Part shown: positions 48,011 to 61,849 of the stretch, piece by piece | Layout: every line of letters starts with the position of its first letter | Numbering within the stretch: the first letter of the stretch is position 1 | Assembly (NCBI GenBank): GCA_030386875.1 | Contig: CM059564.1 | Location: 70,513,436 to 70,577,435, forward strand | Direction: 5' to 3' | Origin: Morinoia aosen | Lineage: Eukaryota > Arthropoda > Malacostraca > Amphipoda > Talitridae | DNA length: 64,000 nt | Position numbers and translations under genes: made by a program | Notes under the pieces: generated by a model | The model's input: the letters and a program-made list of their open reading frames with translations, nothing else | Told to the model about the DNA's origin: nothing | Databases searched by the model: none

Positions 48011-51000
48011 CCGAGAAGCTCTCAACCGAATCTTTGTACCGTCAGATGTAGTACAGGATGAACGTTTCTACTACAAAGACAACATACTTCTATCATATAT
48101 GCAGAGTATGGCCTAATTTTTTGCTCATTTCAATGATTTCCAAGTTGCCAAATAGCCTGTAGAAATGTTTCACTGTTTTTCTGTTGAGAGGCCTTCTTAA
48201 ATAATGAATGAAAAATTTAAATTATGGTTTAGTCCATAAGCAATCTGCTATAATAGGAATTTGAAAACATAAGCCTACTTTGATCACACTTGTTACATTT
48301 TTCTTGTTTCATACAGTGATGGACTGACCCATTTTTGGGCCAAAACAAACATACATTCTTTAGAGAATACTGATGCTCCAATACTTGAAAATACCAATAT
48401 ATTGACCAATCCTGATACATTTTTAAGTTGGAAAAAAATTAGCTAGAAGCCCTACATGGGTTAAGACGAGTGTTATAATGAAATTATTTACTACTAGACC
48501 TATTCAAAATATCATAATGTCAACATTTAAGTTGTAAATAAGGAATGAAAAAATTACAAGCACTATGTGAACCATATTTTTAATAAAAAATGATATGAAA
48601 TAAATTCAACCGTGAAGTATTAGCTGTGCGTCTAAAAAGAATCAGTCAGATTTTTCTCATACCGATAAATTGGTACATAACTAGTAGGGATGTACCAAAA
48701 CCTGAATTTTGCCAAAGCCAAAGCTTAGTCCGCAGCAACTTTGCTGAAGACAAAGCTTTGGCCAATTCCGCAGCTTTAGTTTCATTCCCACAACTGTAGC
48801 TATTTAAGCAGATTTATAACGTTTTTATTAGTACAATAACTGCTAAGTTGTTATAGCCGGTCATTTATTAATGGTAATTTGCTGTTAACAAGTTAAACTT
48901 TGCAGTCATACATGCTGTGTATCAATTTATTTTCTGATCATACTATTCTTGAGAATGTTTGTTAGCAATGCTTGCATGGGTTTAAAAACCTAGGTTTTAG
49001 AATAATTTCCTTACATAACAGAGCTGACAATCCCAGCCAATTATATGAAAAGCTATACTTAACATTATGAGTTGCTATGGCAAATAGCATATAGACAGCT
49101 ATGCACAATCAAAAAAGTATTTCATTGACAGATGTATCACGGTTCATTTCTGAACAGACATCTCATAAAATTATCAATAAAAATTAGGCATTTGGCATAA
49201 TACACTAAATTAAAGAATTGAAGTATGAATGAATGAAAGCACTATTTACAATAACCTGTTGACTGTAGCCATTCATTGGGTGAGAAAAAGGTCAGAAAAT
49301 ATGACACATTGACATGATGCAATCAATCCTGTAGTAAGTGTTGTGTCACAGCTTGGTTTTGAATGGGATGCAGTTTTCATCAAATTTCTCTACACAGTTG
49401 TAGCTGATACATTCATACTACAATAAGCTTATGTAAATCTGCTAAACATTTTGTTTCCATGTAGATATTGAAACCCATTAGTAGTCCCCTAAACTTGCTT
49501 TTTAAACTATAAAAAAGATATGATGTGACTACTACATTTACCTTAATTCACTTAGGCCTATACACGTAGGGTAACGAATCAAATGGCGTAAATACACAAT
49601 TGCCGTACGAAACTCCATGAAAATCATATACTAACGCTTCAATCAGTTGCTTGATGGTGGTATTCAAGGGAATGACAGTCTGAGCTACTGCACTACCTCC
49701 ATCAGGTTAACTGAACATAGCATTATACAGTAGGATTAAAAATGCATTTTATTCGCCAATTGTATACATATGCTAACTGAGTTGTTACCCTAGCCTATTG
49801 GTATGTGTTCCTTATCACAAATGTAAGTGCACATGAAGTGCAAAATTTTTTTTTCAACTAAAATTATTGAAAAACAGTAAAATACACACACACACACAGA
49901 TCAAGAATAGTTAAGGCAAGCTTTGTCAAGTTCTAGTCCCTTCATTTTTGCACAAAAAAATCTAAAAGTGAGAAAAATCTAAAAAAAGTGGAAAAAATAT
50001 TAAAAAAAGAAACAAAATTTTCTTTTCACACTTGCATTTGAGATAAGGAACACAATTTAAGTGAATTATATCAATATTCAGCTTCTAATTAGGGCCTAAG
50101 TACTCTTTTTGGAAGAGTGGCAGTCTATAATATTGACAATAATTTCTAACAAAATTCTTCACACACAGGTCTAGACCAATTGAGCACTATTTCTTAAATC
50201 ATCATTTATAAAGTCTGCAACTAATTAGGCATTGTTAGAGAAATTAAACGAATGTCTAGCCTAGTAAGGCCTAACTAGCTAAGTTAGGTAGTGCCTAACT
50301 AGCTACTAGGGTAGCTACACCCATGATTTACTGGCCCTGTTGTCAGTAAATAGGTAATGGTCTCCTTAACAAAAAGCAATAGGAGTAAAAAGACCTCTTT
50401 TTCCTAACTGCTTTTTTGTAAATAAGGCCAGGCCAGTATTTGCGACAGGGTCAGTAACTCATGCATTTATAGCTTACCCGGGTGACAAATTTAGGTAGGA
50501 GGGCCTACCTAGGGCTAGGCACACCGTACCTACGCCAAGAATGGCGATGGGCTCGCTTAGCAATAACACAGATTGCAAAAATATTGTCTGTACTAAGACA
50601 ATACACAACCTTTTATTGTTCAATAAGCAACAAATGTATGAAAATAAAAACAACCCACATACAGTAGGCCTATATTTAAAACAAATTCTCACTGCGCACT
50701 CAACTAAGCGAATAACTGATATGGCTCTAAACGACTGCTTGGACGCGGGAAATTTGTAGAACGGCTTTCGATTCAGGGTAAAAAAACAATCTTCAGGAAA
50801 TTTAACATCTCAAAGTAGTGATTACCCTAGATTAGGGTAATTTATGTAATTTTATGCACCAGTTTCAAACAGTGAACTGCTATGTTGAAGCTGTTGATAT
50901 ACATTTGAATTAGAAATAGTCTTGAATCTAGGGTAGAGTTCAAGATGGTGCTGGTGGCCCGGCAGTTTGTTATTCGTTCGTTATTCGACACTGACTGTTG

Positions 51001-52664
51001 CAAACGTGTTCAAACTGCGTTGGCGAATCGTATTGTCATTAGTTCTCAAATAAAGTATGATTTTAGTCGTGTCATATTCTATTTGCTTCATTTTATTGAT
51101 TCTGTTTCAATAAATGTATTATAATACAGGACAAATGTACTATTTAAATTCGCGAAGCTTCTTATAACATCATTGAGCCCTAGGCTATATGAATTATCCT
51201 TGAAAATATTCAATACCATAAACAATATGAGTGTTTTTTGATAAAGTGGGAATTTCTAGAAAGCGTTCCCTATCAGTGCATTCGTATTTTCAAAAATAGG
51301 CATATTCGTAGTTACACTCTCCATCGAAGGTTTCTAATTAAACCTATAGGTAGTACAAGGTGTATAAAGTTTTTCGATAAACTGTGGGTAGTATATAAGC
51401 AAAAAAGATTGAACGGCGAACCGGAGTGCCCCTTTATAACCCTATGTAGCCAGAAAATGCTCTCAGAAGTACAATATCTTCAATGGCTCATGGAAAACAC
51501 AGAAATTGTTTCCATATCTCATAGCTCTTTCCAATGTGAATAAAATGAATTAAGTACTATTTTCTCCAATGAATGGAATTTTCAAGACCAGCTTTAGGAG
51601 CTTTATATACATTTATTACGCAATCACGCTGGAGCTTCAATGCTACAAAATTTGTAATATATAGAGCGTTACCAGATACAAATAGGCCTTAAGCCTTAAA
51701 TATAGTCTGGTGGATTGCCATCTTTAAATCATTCGTGGCGCTCTCCGATGCTACACGTCATGTTGAACTGTCATGGATTTTGAGACGTGTTTTCAGAGTA
51801 TAATCGAAGAGATGGCCTTTTCTGCAAAAATATATCTAAGATACACAGTTTCTCTCTTAAATCATTGCTGTTCCAGCGAAAATTTCTGATTGGGCCTCAC
51901 TTAATGTTGTCACAAAGAGAACCTGTAGTATCACTCTAATTTCACTCTCTACTAGTCTGTAATATGCATTTTTCATGCCTTTTTTTATTGATAAGTCGTG
52001 AAATTCTTTTCTTTTTCTTATTATGTCACCCAATAGGCTATTTTTTTTAATTAACAACGCATTTCTGACGCAACTACGTCAGTTGTTGTACTCTAACTGA
52101 GCGGGGTTTAAAGGTTGACCCTTGCTGGCGGAGGCACGATCGAAATGTTGCCCTGAATACCACATAGGATTGAATAGTGATCTTGGGCATTGCGTCGTAA
52201 AAACTTCTGGTAAATCTCATGTTAATGTTTATATATAACAAGCAGAAGATATTTAGAGAAGAAAGACATTCATGTTCTGTCATACATACGATACACTGCA
52301 TACAAATGCTGTAACTGTAAATTTGTCCCATTCTCATTTCAACATAGACGTGTTCAGATGAAAGTAATACCAGGTACTCAAATGGTGTAAAATTTCACTG
52401 AAAAGTTGCTGTTCAAATGTGAGTAAACATCTGATGTTGCCTTAATTGTATCGAAAATTGGTATTCCTATTTATCGAGCATATTCCAAATCTTGCCATTG
52501 GGTAAGAAACGAACGCGTGCGTAAATTTTAAATATGATTAGCTTCAATGAATCAATTTAAGTGAACTTGATTATCATGTCATATTATTTTGATGTTTCTT
52601 TCAAGGTTACTCTGACATAAAGAATAACTTTACACTAGCTACGTTTTATATACATATATATCAT
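48011..52664. other. Transposon interior without recognised genes
   Basis: Presumably the 5' region of the transposase unit. A donor-like CTCGGC|GTGAGT at 48010/48009 pairs with the acceptor before 47940 (69-nt intron), but the exon before it has an in-frame TGA, so it may be untranslated. A (CA)n stretch lies near 49887-49900. The 101-codon plus-strand frame at 51238-51543 opens on TTG and is unrecognised. Confidence 0.4.
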
Positions 52665-52895
52665 CAAGCGCGAAGTCCCGGGGCACATGGAAATGTATCC
52701 AGGAAGAGTTCATCCGCCTCCTTGGTGCATAAATAGGCGGATGAACATACGAGTAAATAGGCGGATGAAGAAGTGCAAGCGCGGCACGTTACCCACTGCG
52801 CCACCGTCTGCAGACGGTGGCACAGTGCGTAGCGTGCCCCGTGCACTTCTAGGTCCCCGGGTTCGAGTCCTCGTCGGGCCCCCCTGAGAATATAT
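52665..52895. mobile_element. Head-to-head tRNA-like (SINE head) palindrome
   Basis: Centred near 52807 is a perfect 22-bp palindrome whose half is GCCACCGTCTG. Rightwards it reads GGTGGCACAGTGCGTAGCGTG (A-box-like) and CCCCGGGTTCGAGTCCTCG (B box), a tRNA-type head. Leftwards on the minus strand it reads GGTGGCGCAGTGGGTAACGTG, a second head. ATATATATCAT stands at both flanks (52654-52664, 52896-52906), compatible with an 11-bp target duplication, although the flanks are low complexity. Confidence 0.7.
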
Positions 52896-53221
52896 ATATA
52901 TATCATTTTACAACATCTCACGCAATCATTAACTGGTACTACATACGGATGGAACTTGAATTAGCAATACATGTAAAAACGCGGTAAATAGAAGTACATT
53001 GCTCAATTAAAGAAAAAAATGCCAGTTTACATACCTTCGTAATGCAGGAAGAAAACGTCCTGCATGTTAAAAATTTATCAAATTTGAAGTTTACAACGAA
53101 AAACTAATTTGTTTGATCTTCATAACTTACATGCTGCATGCGTATGTTAACACATGCATACTATACATATATTCTTGAAATATCCATGTACTCTCAAATT
53201 GGCTTCCTGACAAATCTTGGA

Positions 53222-53430
53222 CTACCGAATTTTTCTCCACCAATATCGACCTAAACATGCCAAAATCAACGTTGTTCCCGCCAACCATAAACAAGCAATA
53301 TTTCCTTCTCTTATATCGACCTAAATTTACCAAAATCATCGTTGTTATCACAAACCATAAACAACCAATATTTCCTCCACCGAAATCGACCAAAATATGC
53401 CAAAAGCAACGTTGAGTATTGGTCGGCATC
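53222..53430. repeat. Subterminal repeats, right end of large transposon
   Basis: Three units of about 55-70 bp built from TATCGACCTAAA, GCCAAAATCAACGTTGTT and CCATAAACAA(G/C)CAATATTTC. They lie just inside the right terminal inverted repeat. Confidence 0.85.
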
Positions 53431-53523
53431 TCGACCATAATGTTTTCATAACCATAATCGACCTTAACTTCTCATACTCTACTATATTCTGCTATAAGCA
53501 CAACCATAATTTCCGACTGGGTA

Positions 53524-56500
53524 TAAAGGCTAACATTTTCGAGAATACCATCCAAGCCCACTGTATAGCACTGTACATCAAAATGGAGTCGGTAACTAGT
53601 AGTTAAGTAGCTCACAAATTTTACTACACCAATAGTAACATCAACCTCATGAATTAAATATAATTAAGAGCTTTAGAACAGCTCAAAGCTACCCGGAGTT
53701 CCCGGCCACTCGTGAGCTGTTCAAAGTCCCCAATTTATTTGGAGTGCACCTCCCCCTTTTATCGTGAAGCCTAAGGAGGCACAAAAAATTATTGATAAGC
53801 TAATGATATTATCGAAATTCGAATACTAGAGCCCTCAATAGAGAAAACGACTACAAAATCTAGAAATACTCCTTTACTTCCCACTGGCAGCCAGAAAAGA
53901 CCGCTTTCAACTCGAATTTCACTTCATCAGGCCCATCAAGTATTACTTCACTGGACGCCTCCAAGGGCAAAACATGATGGATCTGTAATGTTTGGTTTTC
54001 GAAATGTTTTAAACTCATTAGGACTTTAATTTCTGTTCCACTCTTAGTTGAGTTTGGAAATTTTTTGAAAATTCATCTTGCAATCTCGCAGCGTGAGCTG
54101 TGCAAGAGGCGAGAGAGTGCCCTAAAATTCAACTCTATATATACAAGTGAGGCACTGAGGGAGAAGTACGTGCGCAGCGATTTCTTAGGGCGAGAAAAAA
54201 AGACAGTGCGTGCATAAGTTTTTCCCTCACACCAGTCATTCGCGACACTTTATTTACTAAAAGAGTTTTTAACTGTTATCAATATATACTGTTATAAGCC
54301 CATAGTAATAAAATGAGTTTCAATTGTAATTCGTAGGAACTCAGTGCCCGCAGGGAAAGAGAGAATTTTTTTAAATTCACTTGCTCCCTTCAATATTGAT
54401 TCTATATGGTAATACAACGTACCGTGTTCTATTGATGGAAAGAGACAGTCTGTTGCAAGAAAGACACTCATATCGGGAAATGGTAAAATACGCATGGTAC
54501 TGCACCCATTTGAGCCACAAAGCTTCACATAGTTGACTTCAAATGTAATCAGTAAGAGAAACTGAACAATCGGTAGCCTTGGTGGGCTCTGTAATTACCT
54601 GATAGTTAAAGACAGGCTTGAATTAATTGATTGATAGTGATTTTCTTGCTTCAATACTCTATCTTCAAAGTGGATAACTGAACACGATGCAAAGGATGCA
54701 AATCTTTCGTTTCCGATTGCAAATTATCAAATTTAAATATATGTTTCGAGTCAGAAAGTAAAAATGATCACACTGAAGAAGGCTGAAGAGTTATTGAAAC
54801 ATCCATCACTGACGCCTTCACCACGATTTTTCCCCTGAAGCAATTACTGAATAATTATTCGAAAATTTTAGCTGCGGACTTAATAAAGAGGAGAAATTTC
54901 AAGCTATTAAACGTAACTCAGGAGACAAAACCTAAACAGTCGTTTCTGTCGATAGAGTGTTCGTACACTTGTGCAAAAGTAGTTAAAAGAATGCAGGTCC
55001 CAGAAAACTTTAAGGTTGTTAAATGTAACAAACGTCCACTTCGAATTCAGATCTTCTGCTTAAAATTAATGGTTGAAGAGTTCCCACAAAAACGTAACAT
55101 GTTGGATAATCAAACCGTTCAGCAAAAAATGAAACAGCAACAAATTTCAAAAGTTGTAGTTCAATTCCTACTCGTTTTGTAAATGACGTTTTGGTTTGTT
55201 TGAAGATGGAGACTAATTTCATAGGTGTAATACTAAATATTCATTTACTACTGAACTTATTTAAATATCCTATTCAATAATTACTTCTATGGATTTTGTT
55301 TGAAATATCGAACATATTAGCCCAAAATTATTTTTTTTCATTATTCGTCATGAAAATCGGCCGAATGTCTCCAATGGTTTTCTGCAGTTGGGCGCAGTCA
55401 AGCGATTTATGGTAGATTTACAGAATTAAACCATTAGTGCTTTCAACAGCAAAGATCGATTGCATCCGCTTTATGATCAGTGCCGTGAATCCTATACGCA
55501 CTCTACAGTAGTATATCAGTTGACCTAGGTCAATAGGTCAATAATAGATATCACTGTATAGCGGTAAACTGCGGTTCGTTTCCAATCAATGAAGTTAAAA
55601 CCTTGCGGACACACAGTCACAACGGAGAGGACTGCAGCAATATAGCCGGTGTGACATCTGTATCGCATCATTATTACGTAATCGCACCATTGCAGTACTG
55701 CATTTTTTTAAAAGAGATGAATAACTAATTAGGCTGTCGGCTTTTTATTTAGTAACCAAAAACTTTACATTAATCAAACGACGTCTCTAAAGAGGTGCAA
55801 TTAGCATGGTCCTTCATGTACCCCATGAAGGCGTTTTCGATAAGATTTAATGCAATTGTATGCATTCTAATTTTCTGTTTCGGTACGATATATTAATTCA
55901 TCACTAAAAATAACAGCTTCAGACTCAAAGAATGAGGCGTATATTAAATCTACGAACATTATTTGGTATCATTCAACAGTCATATCGTCATATAAGTAAT
56001 AGAAATTATTTATATTTTGCGAAATTTCTCACATGAATTAAGAACGAAAGCAGTTCATTTGAAATAACGAATGATTACCATATTATTGTGCACGTTACAA
56101 CGGTATGAGACCAATAAATTCAGAAATAATACCTCGTAAATACTTAAGTTTTTAAATACTTATGTATGAGATGTGCAGTGATTGATAATTCCACGTAATG
56201 TAAAGAGAAAAACTGAAGTCAAGTAGTTTTTCTTGAATAAGTTTCGGTTAAATAAACTTTTCTACATTCGATATTCTCAAAATTAAGCATCTTGAACTTA
56301 AAGGAGGGACGTTCTGAAAAGTGGAAACCATTTCGTTATACCTTCATTACTGTCTTTTCATTGATACATCATGGTTAAGACTTGGCTCAAACGTTTTTAA
56401 CACATTTGAGTGTGGTCTCTGAGTGATGTTCGTGAATTAGTGATTGTAGAAGTAATTTTTTCCAGTATGGTTTAACATATCTGACTATTTTTTCATTATT

Positions 56501-59385
56501 CAGTAGCTGAGTAATTCTTCTTTTGCGTAGAATAACTTGAAAAAAATATTACAATTTTTTTCTATGATACAAATACATGCACAACTATTCGATATAACGT
56601 AAAGAAAACGCCCCAATTTTAACACTTCATGTTTTCCGCATCGGGAAGTACATAGCATTTCGCATTAGATCTGATAATTCTTCATTCTATAAAGGAAGGA
56701 GTGGCTTTTTTAAGCCGAACTTGACATATATCAGATCTTTCGATTTTTCAACTTCTTCGATATCATTGGATTCGCTATAAACGTGAGTTCTCATTTTATG
56801 TTAATTTTTTCTGCGGTTTATTCATTTTCTCCACGTTGTGCTCTTTTTTGTTCATACAAATTTCACGTATTTAATTAATTAAGTTGAATTACAACAGTTT
56901 CACTCCTCGCCATTTTGATTCGATTATTTGATTCTATCTCTTAAACTATCACATAGCGTTTCGATATTCATATTAAGTGTGTCCTTACTCAACACAACAT
57001 CAATCAGTGTTCTGGAGGTAAAATCTTTAGGTAACTTCTCCTTTTCTCGAACAAATATTTGACAATAATAAATTCCTCTAACCGATTAGTTGTTGCCTAA
57101 AATGACAAAATAAATCCTCACGAAATGTGACGTGAATACAATTAGAAAAGCTTGAAAATGAACTTAATAACAACTGGAATACTTGAGATTGTCGAGATAA
57201 ACTGAGAATGAAATGGTACATCTCTAAAAAGTTAGTAAAGAGTTCATTTTTCAAACTAATTGTTGCTTCAATGGGTCTTCACGAAATTTTCTGATATTAG
57301 AGCAATGAATCTTTTAATAAATAAATAGAGATATAATAATACGTTCAAAGCGAGAGCACGATGTATGCAAAAATTTAGTACAATCAGCGTGTGTTTACTG
57401 TTGTAGTTCCTTACTTTTAAATATAAATGATGTCATAACTTTAGCGCAGAGTGCGGTATCATAGTTTGAAGAGCCTTCTTCAAACCCAATTGTTCGTTAT
57501 TATGAATGCGTTTTGTGAGGGCAGTAACAACTTAGCTAGAGTTATTTCTATTTACGCAGTGATAGGAAGAAAGCAAGCCACCATTGTTCTGCGTTTGCTC
57601 AGCGGATAAGAACTTCACGGGAGCTTCTCCTGACAGAGTAAATGCTGAAGGGATTTGATGTCATCATTGGAGCTTCCTAATTGCCTTGTAAACATGGGAT
57701 AAGACCGTTTCCACAACGACGTTTAACTCACAAAAGTATTTATAGGTATTTTATTCACCCGCGAACGTACTAGTGCCCTATAGTACTCATGTTTGTCAAA
57801 GTCCAAAATCATGTTTCCGCCTGAAGATTTCTAAAGATAAATAGGTGCTTAATTATCTTTCATTTTATCTTTGGGAATTTCAAATGAATTCAGTGTAGGC
57901 TCTTACTCACATCTTTGCAACGAAAATAATTCCAGCCACAATTGGCTGAGATAACTTCGACAAATACCAGTGTCTCTAATTCCAGCTGGAGTGATGTGCT
58001 TTTCAGGTAACCGCAAAAAACAATGTGACAGGCGTCTTATCACAACAATAAAATAAACCAGTCTTGTCGCCATATCCGTAAACTTAGAGCGCTTAGGGAG
58101 ATGGCTATAGTTTATAAATTAACTCGCTGCTGTTCAACGTAGACGATTTTAGTTATTCGATTTTTTTCATGCATTTTCAAGAAAAATTAATGGAGCATTT
58201 TAAACTCCCAATTTCAGACAGTGGATAGTTTACAAGCGTTTAGTTTTCCGACCTTTAGAAACAGTTAAGAAATAATAACGTTTGAGTGACAAGCGACATG
58301 CCGAGTTATTATTCTTGTGAACATTGCTCATTTCACACTAGAACAGCTTTGCAAGGTTCTTTACATGACCGTTCAGCGGCCCAAATTTCTTGTTCAGCTC
58401 CTAATTTTAGAAATTTTCAAGCCCTCTAATGACTTCAAAATAATCTACTCCTGACAACTGGCATTTGAGAGTTTCCGCAAATTGAGCGAGCATTTGTATA
58501 TTGACATGAAAAAAGTGGATTTTGTTTAAACACAGCTGATCAACCGGGATAAATTTTCATAAATTAACTTTCAGGTTATACGAGTCAACTTCTTTCGAAT
58601 GCTATCTGCTCCACCAAACCTTACTAATCAATTTATTTACCATTCGAAGGCGACAGATTTGTGTTTGTTAGTCAATGCAGTGAATTGCAATCATTATTTT
58701 TTTCGCATTTGCATTCCAACTTTTAGACAATTTCACTCCAATGAAATATAATTCGGCCTGCATTGGTAGTGTAATAAGAATTTGAAAACAGGAACATCTT
58801 TGCAATGTTGTAACAATTGCAAATGTTTTGTGGAATTTATGATTACTCAACATGGTAAATCCGTACTCCAGCGCTCGATCATCAACGTTCGAGTGAAATC
58901 TTTGAAATTGTTTCTGCTTCGTTAATTCTTTATCAGTCAGCTAATACCAAGGACACAACCCGAAAATTGCGTCAAATGTCTTTGTTGAGAGTAACTTCGA
59001 TTGCATGACACAAAGAACGCTATCAGATAAGTTTGAACAAATATGTCCTGGTAAATATTTTTCCTTTCTCGATTCTTTGTGATGACAGCCTCGCTTATCA
59101 AGAGGTAGTCGGGTTCACTTTATATATCCTAGGCAACTAGACGAGGATCCCTTTAGTTGCTTCTCGTCCTTTCAGTAGCTATCAAGTCCTCTAACTAACC
59201 GACCACTCGACTTTCACGTTCAGACTTTCGACTTTCGACTTCAAGGAATATTTGATCGACTTTCAGGCGAAAGACAGAATTTCCCTAACGCATACTAACA
59301 TATAATCCATTCCGCTTTTTCACACCAACGACGAAAATCTCATCCGCTTGAAGACTTCGAAATACATGTTTCTATCGCCTCTGTG
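53524..59385. other. 5.9 kb of noncoding sequence, nothing recognised
   Basis: AT-rich. No frame longer than 80 codons and no repeat noticed. The last part should include the promoter and 5' UTR of the gustatory receptor: a TATA-like TTTATATATCC lies near 59119, about 265 bp before the start codon. Confidence 0.55.
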
Positions 59386-61019
59386 ATGACAAATATGGAA
59401 GCTCCAGGAAAAAAAATTTCTGTGCATGGTGCCAAAATTTTTTTCGCTATTGCTCGTTGCTTTGGATTTTATCCTTATAAATTGAATTTTGAAAAGCTGC
59501 CACTCTACGTCCAAAGAAAGAACGAGCTTGCAAGCCTCAATTCTGGCAAGTCTTGGTTTTGGAGGGGCTGGAGCATCTTGTTCACTTTGCTCACGCTCTT
59601 CATGATGGCATGCGACATTTACTTCGCTCTCACGCAACCGAGAGGACAGGAGATAGGATATCAAACCGTCGTGGTGATCCACAAAATTTACGACGTTACA
59701 ACGGCGATGTCGGTGATGCTCCTGGCGGTGATCTTGTGGTGGCGGTGCAGTATGGTCACTCCGATCATACTCGGCTCCAGCAAACTGGACAGCCTCAAGA
59801 CGTCTCCCAACATCACGCAGTTTATTGTTGGCTCTGTGATTGTCATAACTCCACTAAAGTGCGTCATGTACTACTTTCATCTGAAACGATTTTACGAGTT
59901 CAAGGCCCTCATTCCCCTCTTTTACAAGGTAGTTACTAGCATTTACATGTTCCTTTACATTGGAATCCAGTACAACGACAACCTTGCTCTTATTGGTAAA
60001 AAACTTGCAAAAATATTTGATCCTCTTTTTGATACATACGATGCGCAACTGTCGAGGGGGAAAATGAGTAATAGGAAAGAAAATGATCAAACTAGCGCTT
60101 ACCAAATTCATTCTGAAATAAAGGTCGTAGGCGATGTTAGAATACGTGAAGCGGATAACTTCTCAAAGAAATCAATTCCAGCCTTAGGTCCAGTCAATGT
60201 TTTTCGACCACCGAAACTTTCTATCGCTCCTCAAGGGCTGAAGACAGTTCGAGTACAATGGAATGAACCTATAAAGTTTGAAGAAATGGAGCAAGATATT
60301 CTATCAGTATTTGAGTTTCAGCAGGAGTTGAATGCCTACACTGCCCTACCGATGGTTATCATTATGTTCTGTCTAGTTACTTGGCTGATTACATCGGGCT
60401 TCTATGCTTCTTTATGGAACATGCTCTCAATCGGGCAAAAATTTTTCATCACTCTCAACTTCTGCGCCACCATCATTCCCGTGATGTACTTCGCCAACTC
60501 GACGGACTACCTCACCAATGAAGTAAGCCACTATCTTTGTTTTTCAATTTGCAACTCTAATTTATTTGCTCTGTCTTACAATATTTGTTGGATGCATAAA
60601 CTCACTTATTCACCTCGAAATAAATTTAAGCATCAGAAAATTATTCCATTGGAGTGCGATTAACTTCATACATGTACTGCCAAAGTTTCATCTTTCGCTT
60701 TAATGATAATGAACGGTCTAGTTTGCTAATATAAATACATCTTCCAGATATTTTTTTAGTGTTGAGGTAAATGTAAACGATTTACGCTCAAATTGTATCA
60801 TTTCCATACGCGATTAAAATAATTGTAATCATATTTAGAGTTAGAGCTCGCATTGAGAGTTGACTGTTTGGGCCGGCTCGTATCCTACGCTATTAATCTT
60901 CTCACCCAGCAAGTATTTACCTCAACAACCTATGTTACGTTATTTATCAGGTGAGCGAGATCGACTGGAAGTTAACACTCCTCATACATCATCCCGCCAT
61001 GAAGAACCAATACAACAAC
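59386..61019 (+). CDS. Insect gustatory receptor, first two exons (3' end outside window)
   Basis: Exon 1 is 59386-60522 (379 codons), exon 2 is 60951-61019 (23 codons); both introns are phase 0 with GAA|GTAAGC, TTATCAG|GTGAGC and AAC|GTGAGT. The protein has at least six hydrophobic segments (about residues 62-82, 95-118, 144-166, 175-196, 320-343, 352-370), a cytoplasmic N-terminus and a long loop before segment 5, the layout of 7tm_7 gustatory receptors, ligand-gated channels for taste or related cues in sensory neurons. Exon 2 starts VSEIDWKLTLLIHHPAMKN. The final segment with the TYhhhhhQF signature is not found by 64000. The frame that continues past 60522 is intron. Start: ATG at 59386 or 59395; an in-frame TAA lies at 59296. 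A small divergent family member; the ligand cannot be inferred. Confidence 0.85.
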
Positions 61020-61847
61020 GTGAGTACGTTTTGAAAACTAGAAAGAGTCTAAAAGACGTAAGAAGAGCATTGCGCGAACATTATTATTAATTCGGAGCAA
61101 CAGGATTGTGAAAAGAACCTACGAAGCTTGTAGGTCCTTTGTTTTTTTTCATTTTCACCAAGTAGGCATATGTTTGTCTGATCAGGGTTTTCAAATTTGT
61201 TGAGTTTCTAAAAGGCAAACGAGAAAAGCAACGCTCAATTACAGCAAATATTTAGAAAGAAAACGTATAAACATTTTCACCAGGCGTGTCATATGAAATT
61301 AATAATGTTAATTAATACTCCCACAATTGTGTTCCAAATGAAGTTCAAGCGTAAACATGAGTCCAATGTAAAATTAAAGAAACAAATATGATATTTTGCG
61401 TTCATTAGCAGATGCAAAGGACGTAAAACTACGATTTTGAAGAGCGTTACAACACCTGCATTGCAATTCGAGCATGTATCGGGAAGGCGTGGTGGGCTTT
61501 GGAAGAAAAAAACTAGTAGTGTGAGTTTATTGTAGCAACGATATTTTAAATTAACACTATTACTGTACATTCGAAAAATTATTGACCAGTCCTGCGTTTG
61601 AACCTTAATACTCGTACTTAAACTCAGAAGGTTTTATTACTAGGGTGAGTGACATTTCCAAGTGCGCATGATTCTCGTTATGTCACTGAACGCTGGTGCA
61701 CCCAAGTAGGCATGACATCACACTTATACGATGACATACTACGCACTCAAGATTTTTAAAACACAAAATGATCAAAAGAATAGCCTATCACTGAAAATAG
61801 AGAAAGATCGTCATATGAGACGTAATCGAATTTAACAATAATTTTAT
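61020..61847. other. Intron of the gustatory receptor, nothing recognised
   Basis: AT-rich; presumed start of the second intron. Confidence 0.5.
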
Positions 61848-61849
61848 TT

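Larger units (their letters stand above)
37223..53521 (-). mobile_element. Candidate 16.3-kb EnSpm/CACTA-like DNA transposon
   Basis: Perfect 19-bp terminal inverted repeats CCCAGTCGGAAATTATGGT (37223-37241) and its complement (53503-53521), flanked on both sides by TA. Inside each end are repeated subterminal sequences (37338-37653 and about 53222-53430) sharing GGTCGA/TCGACC and GGTTGTTTAT-type motifs; subterminal repeats are a hallmark of CACTA elements, where they bind the transposase. The interior carries a transposase and a DUF4806 gene, both on the minus strand. The termini do not begin with CACTA, so the superfamily rests on the protein. Nested insertions (38381-38779, 52665-52895) enlarge it. 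It is possible that the two ends belong to separate copies. Confidence 0.72.

Noticed and set aside
53127-53438. 103-codon minus-strand frame at the right end of the large transposon
   Set aside because: It is made of the subterminal repeats and has no domain.
60523-60663. C-terminal extension of the gustatory receptor frame
   Set aside because: GAA|GTAAGC is a good donor, the following codons do not look like the family, and a matching phase-0 exon is found at 60951.
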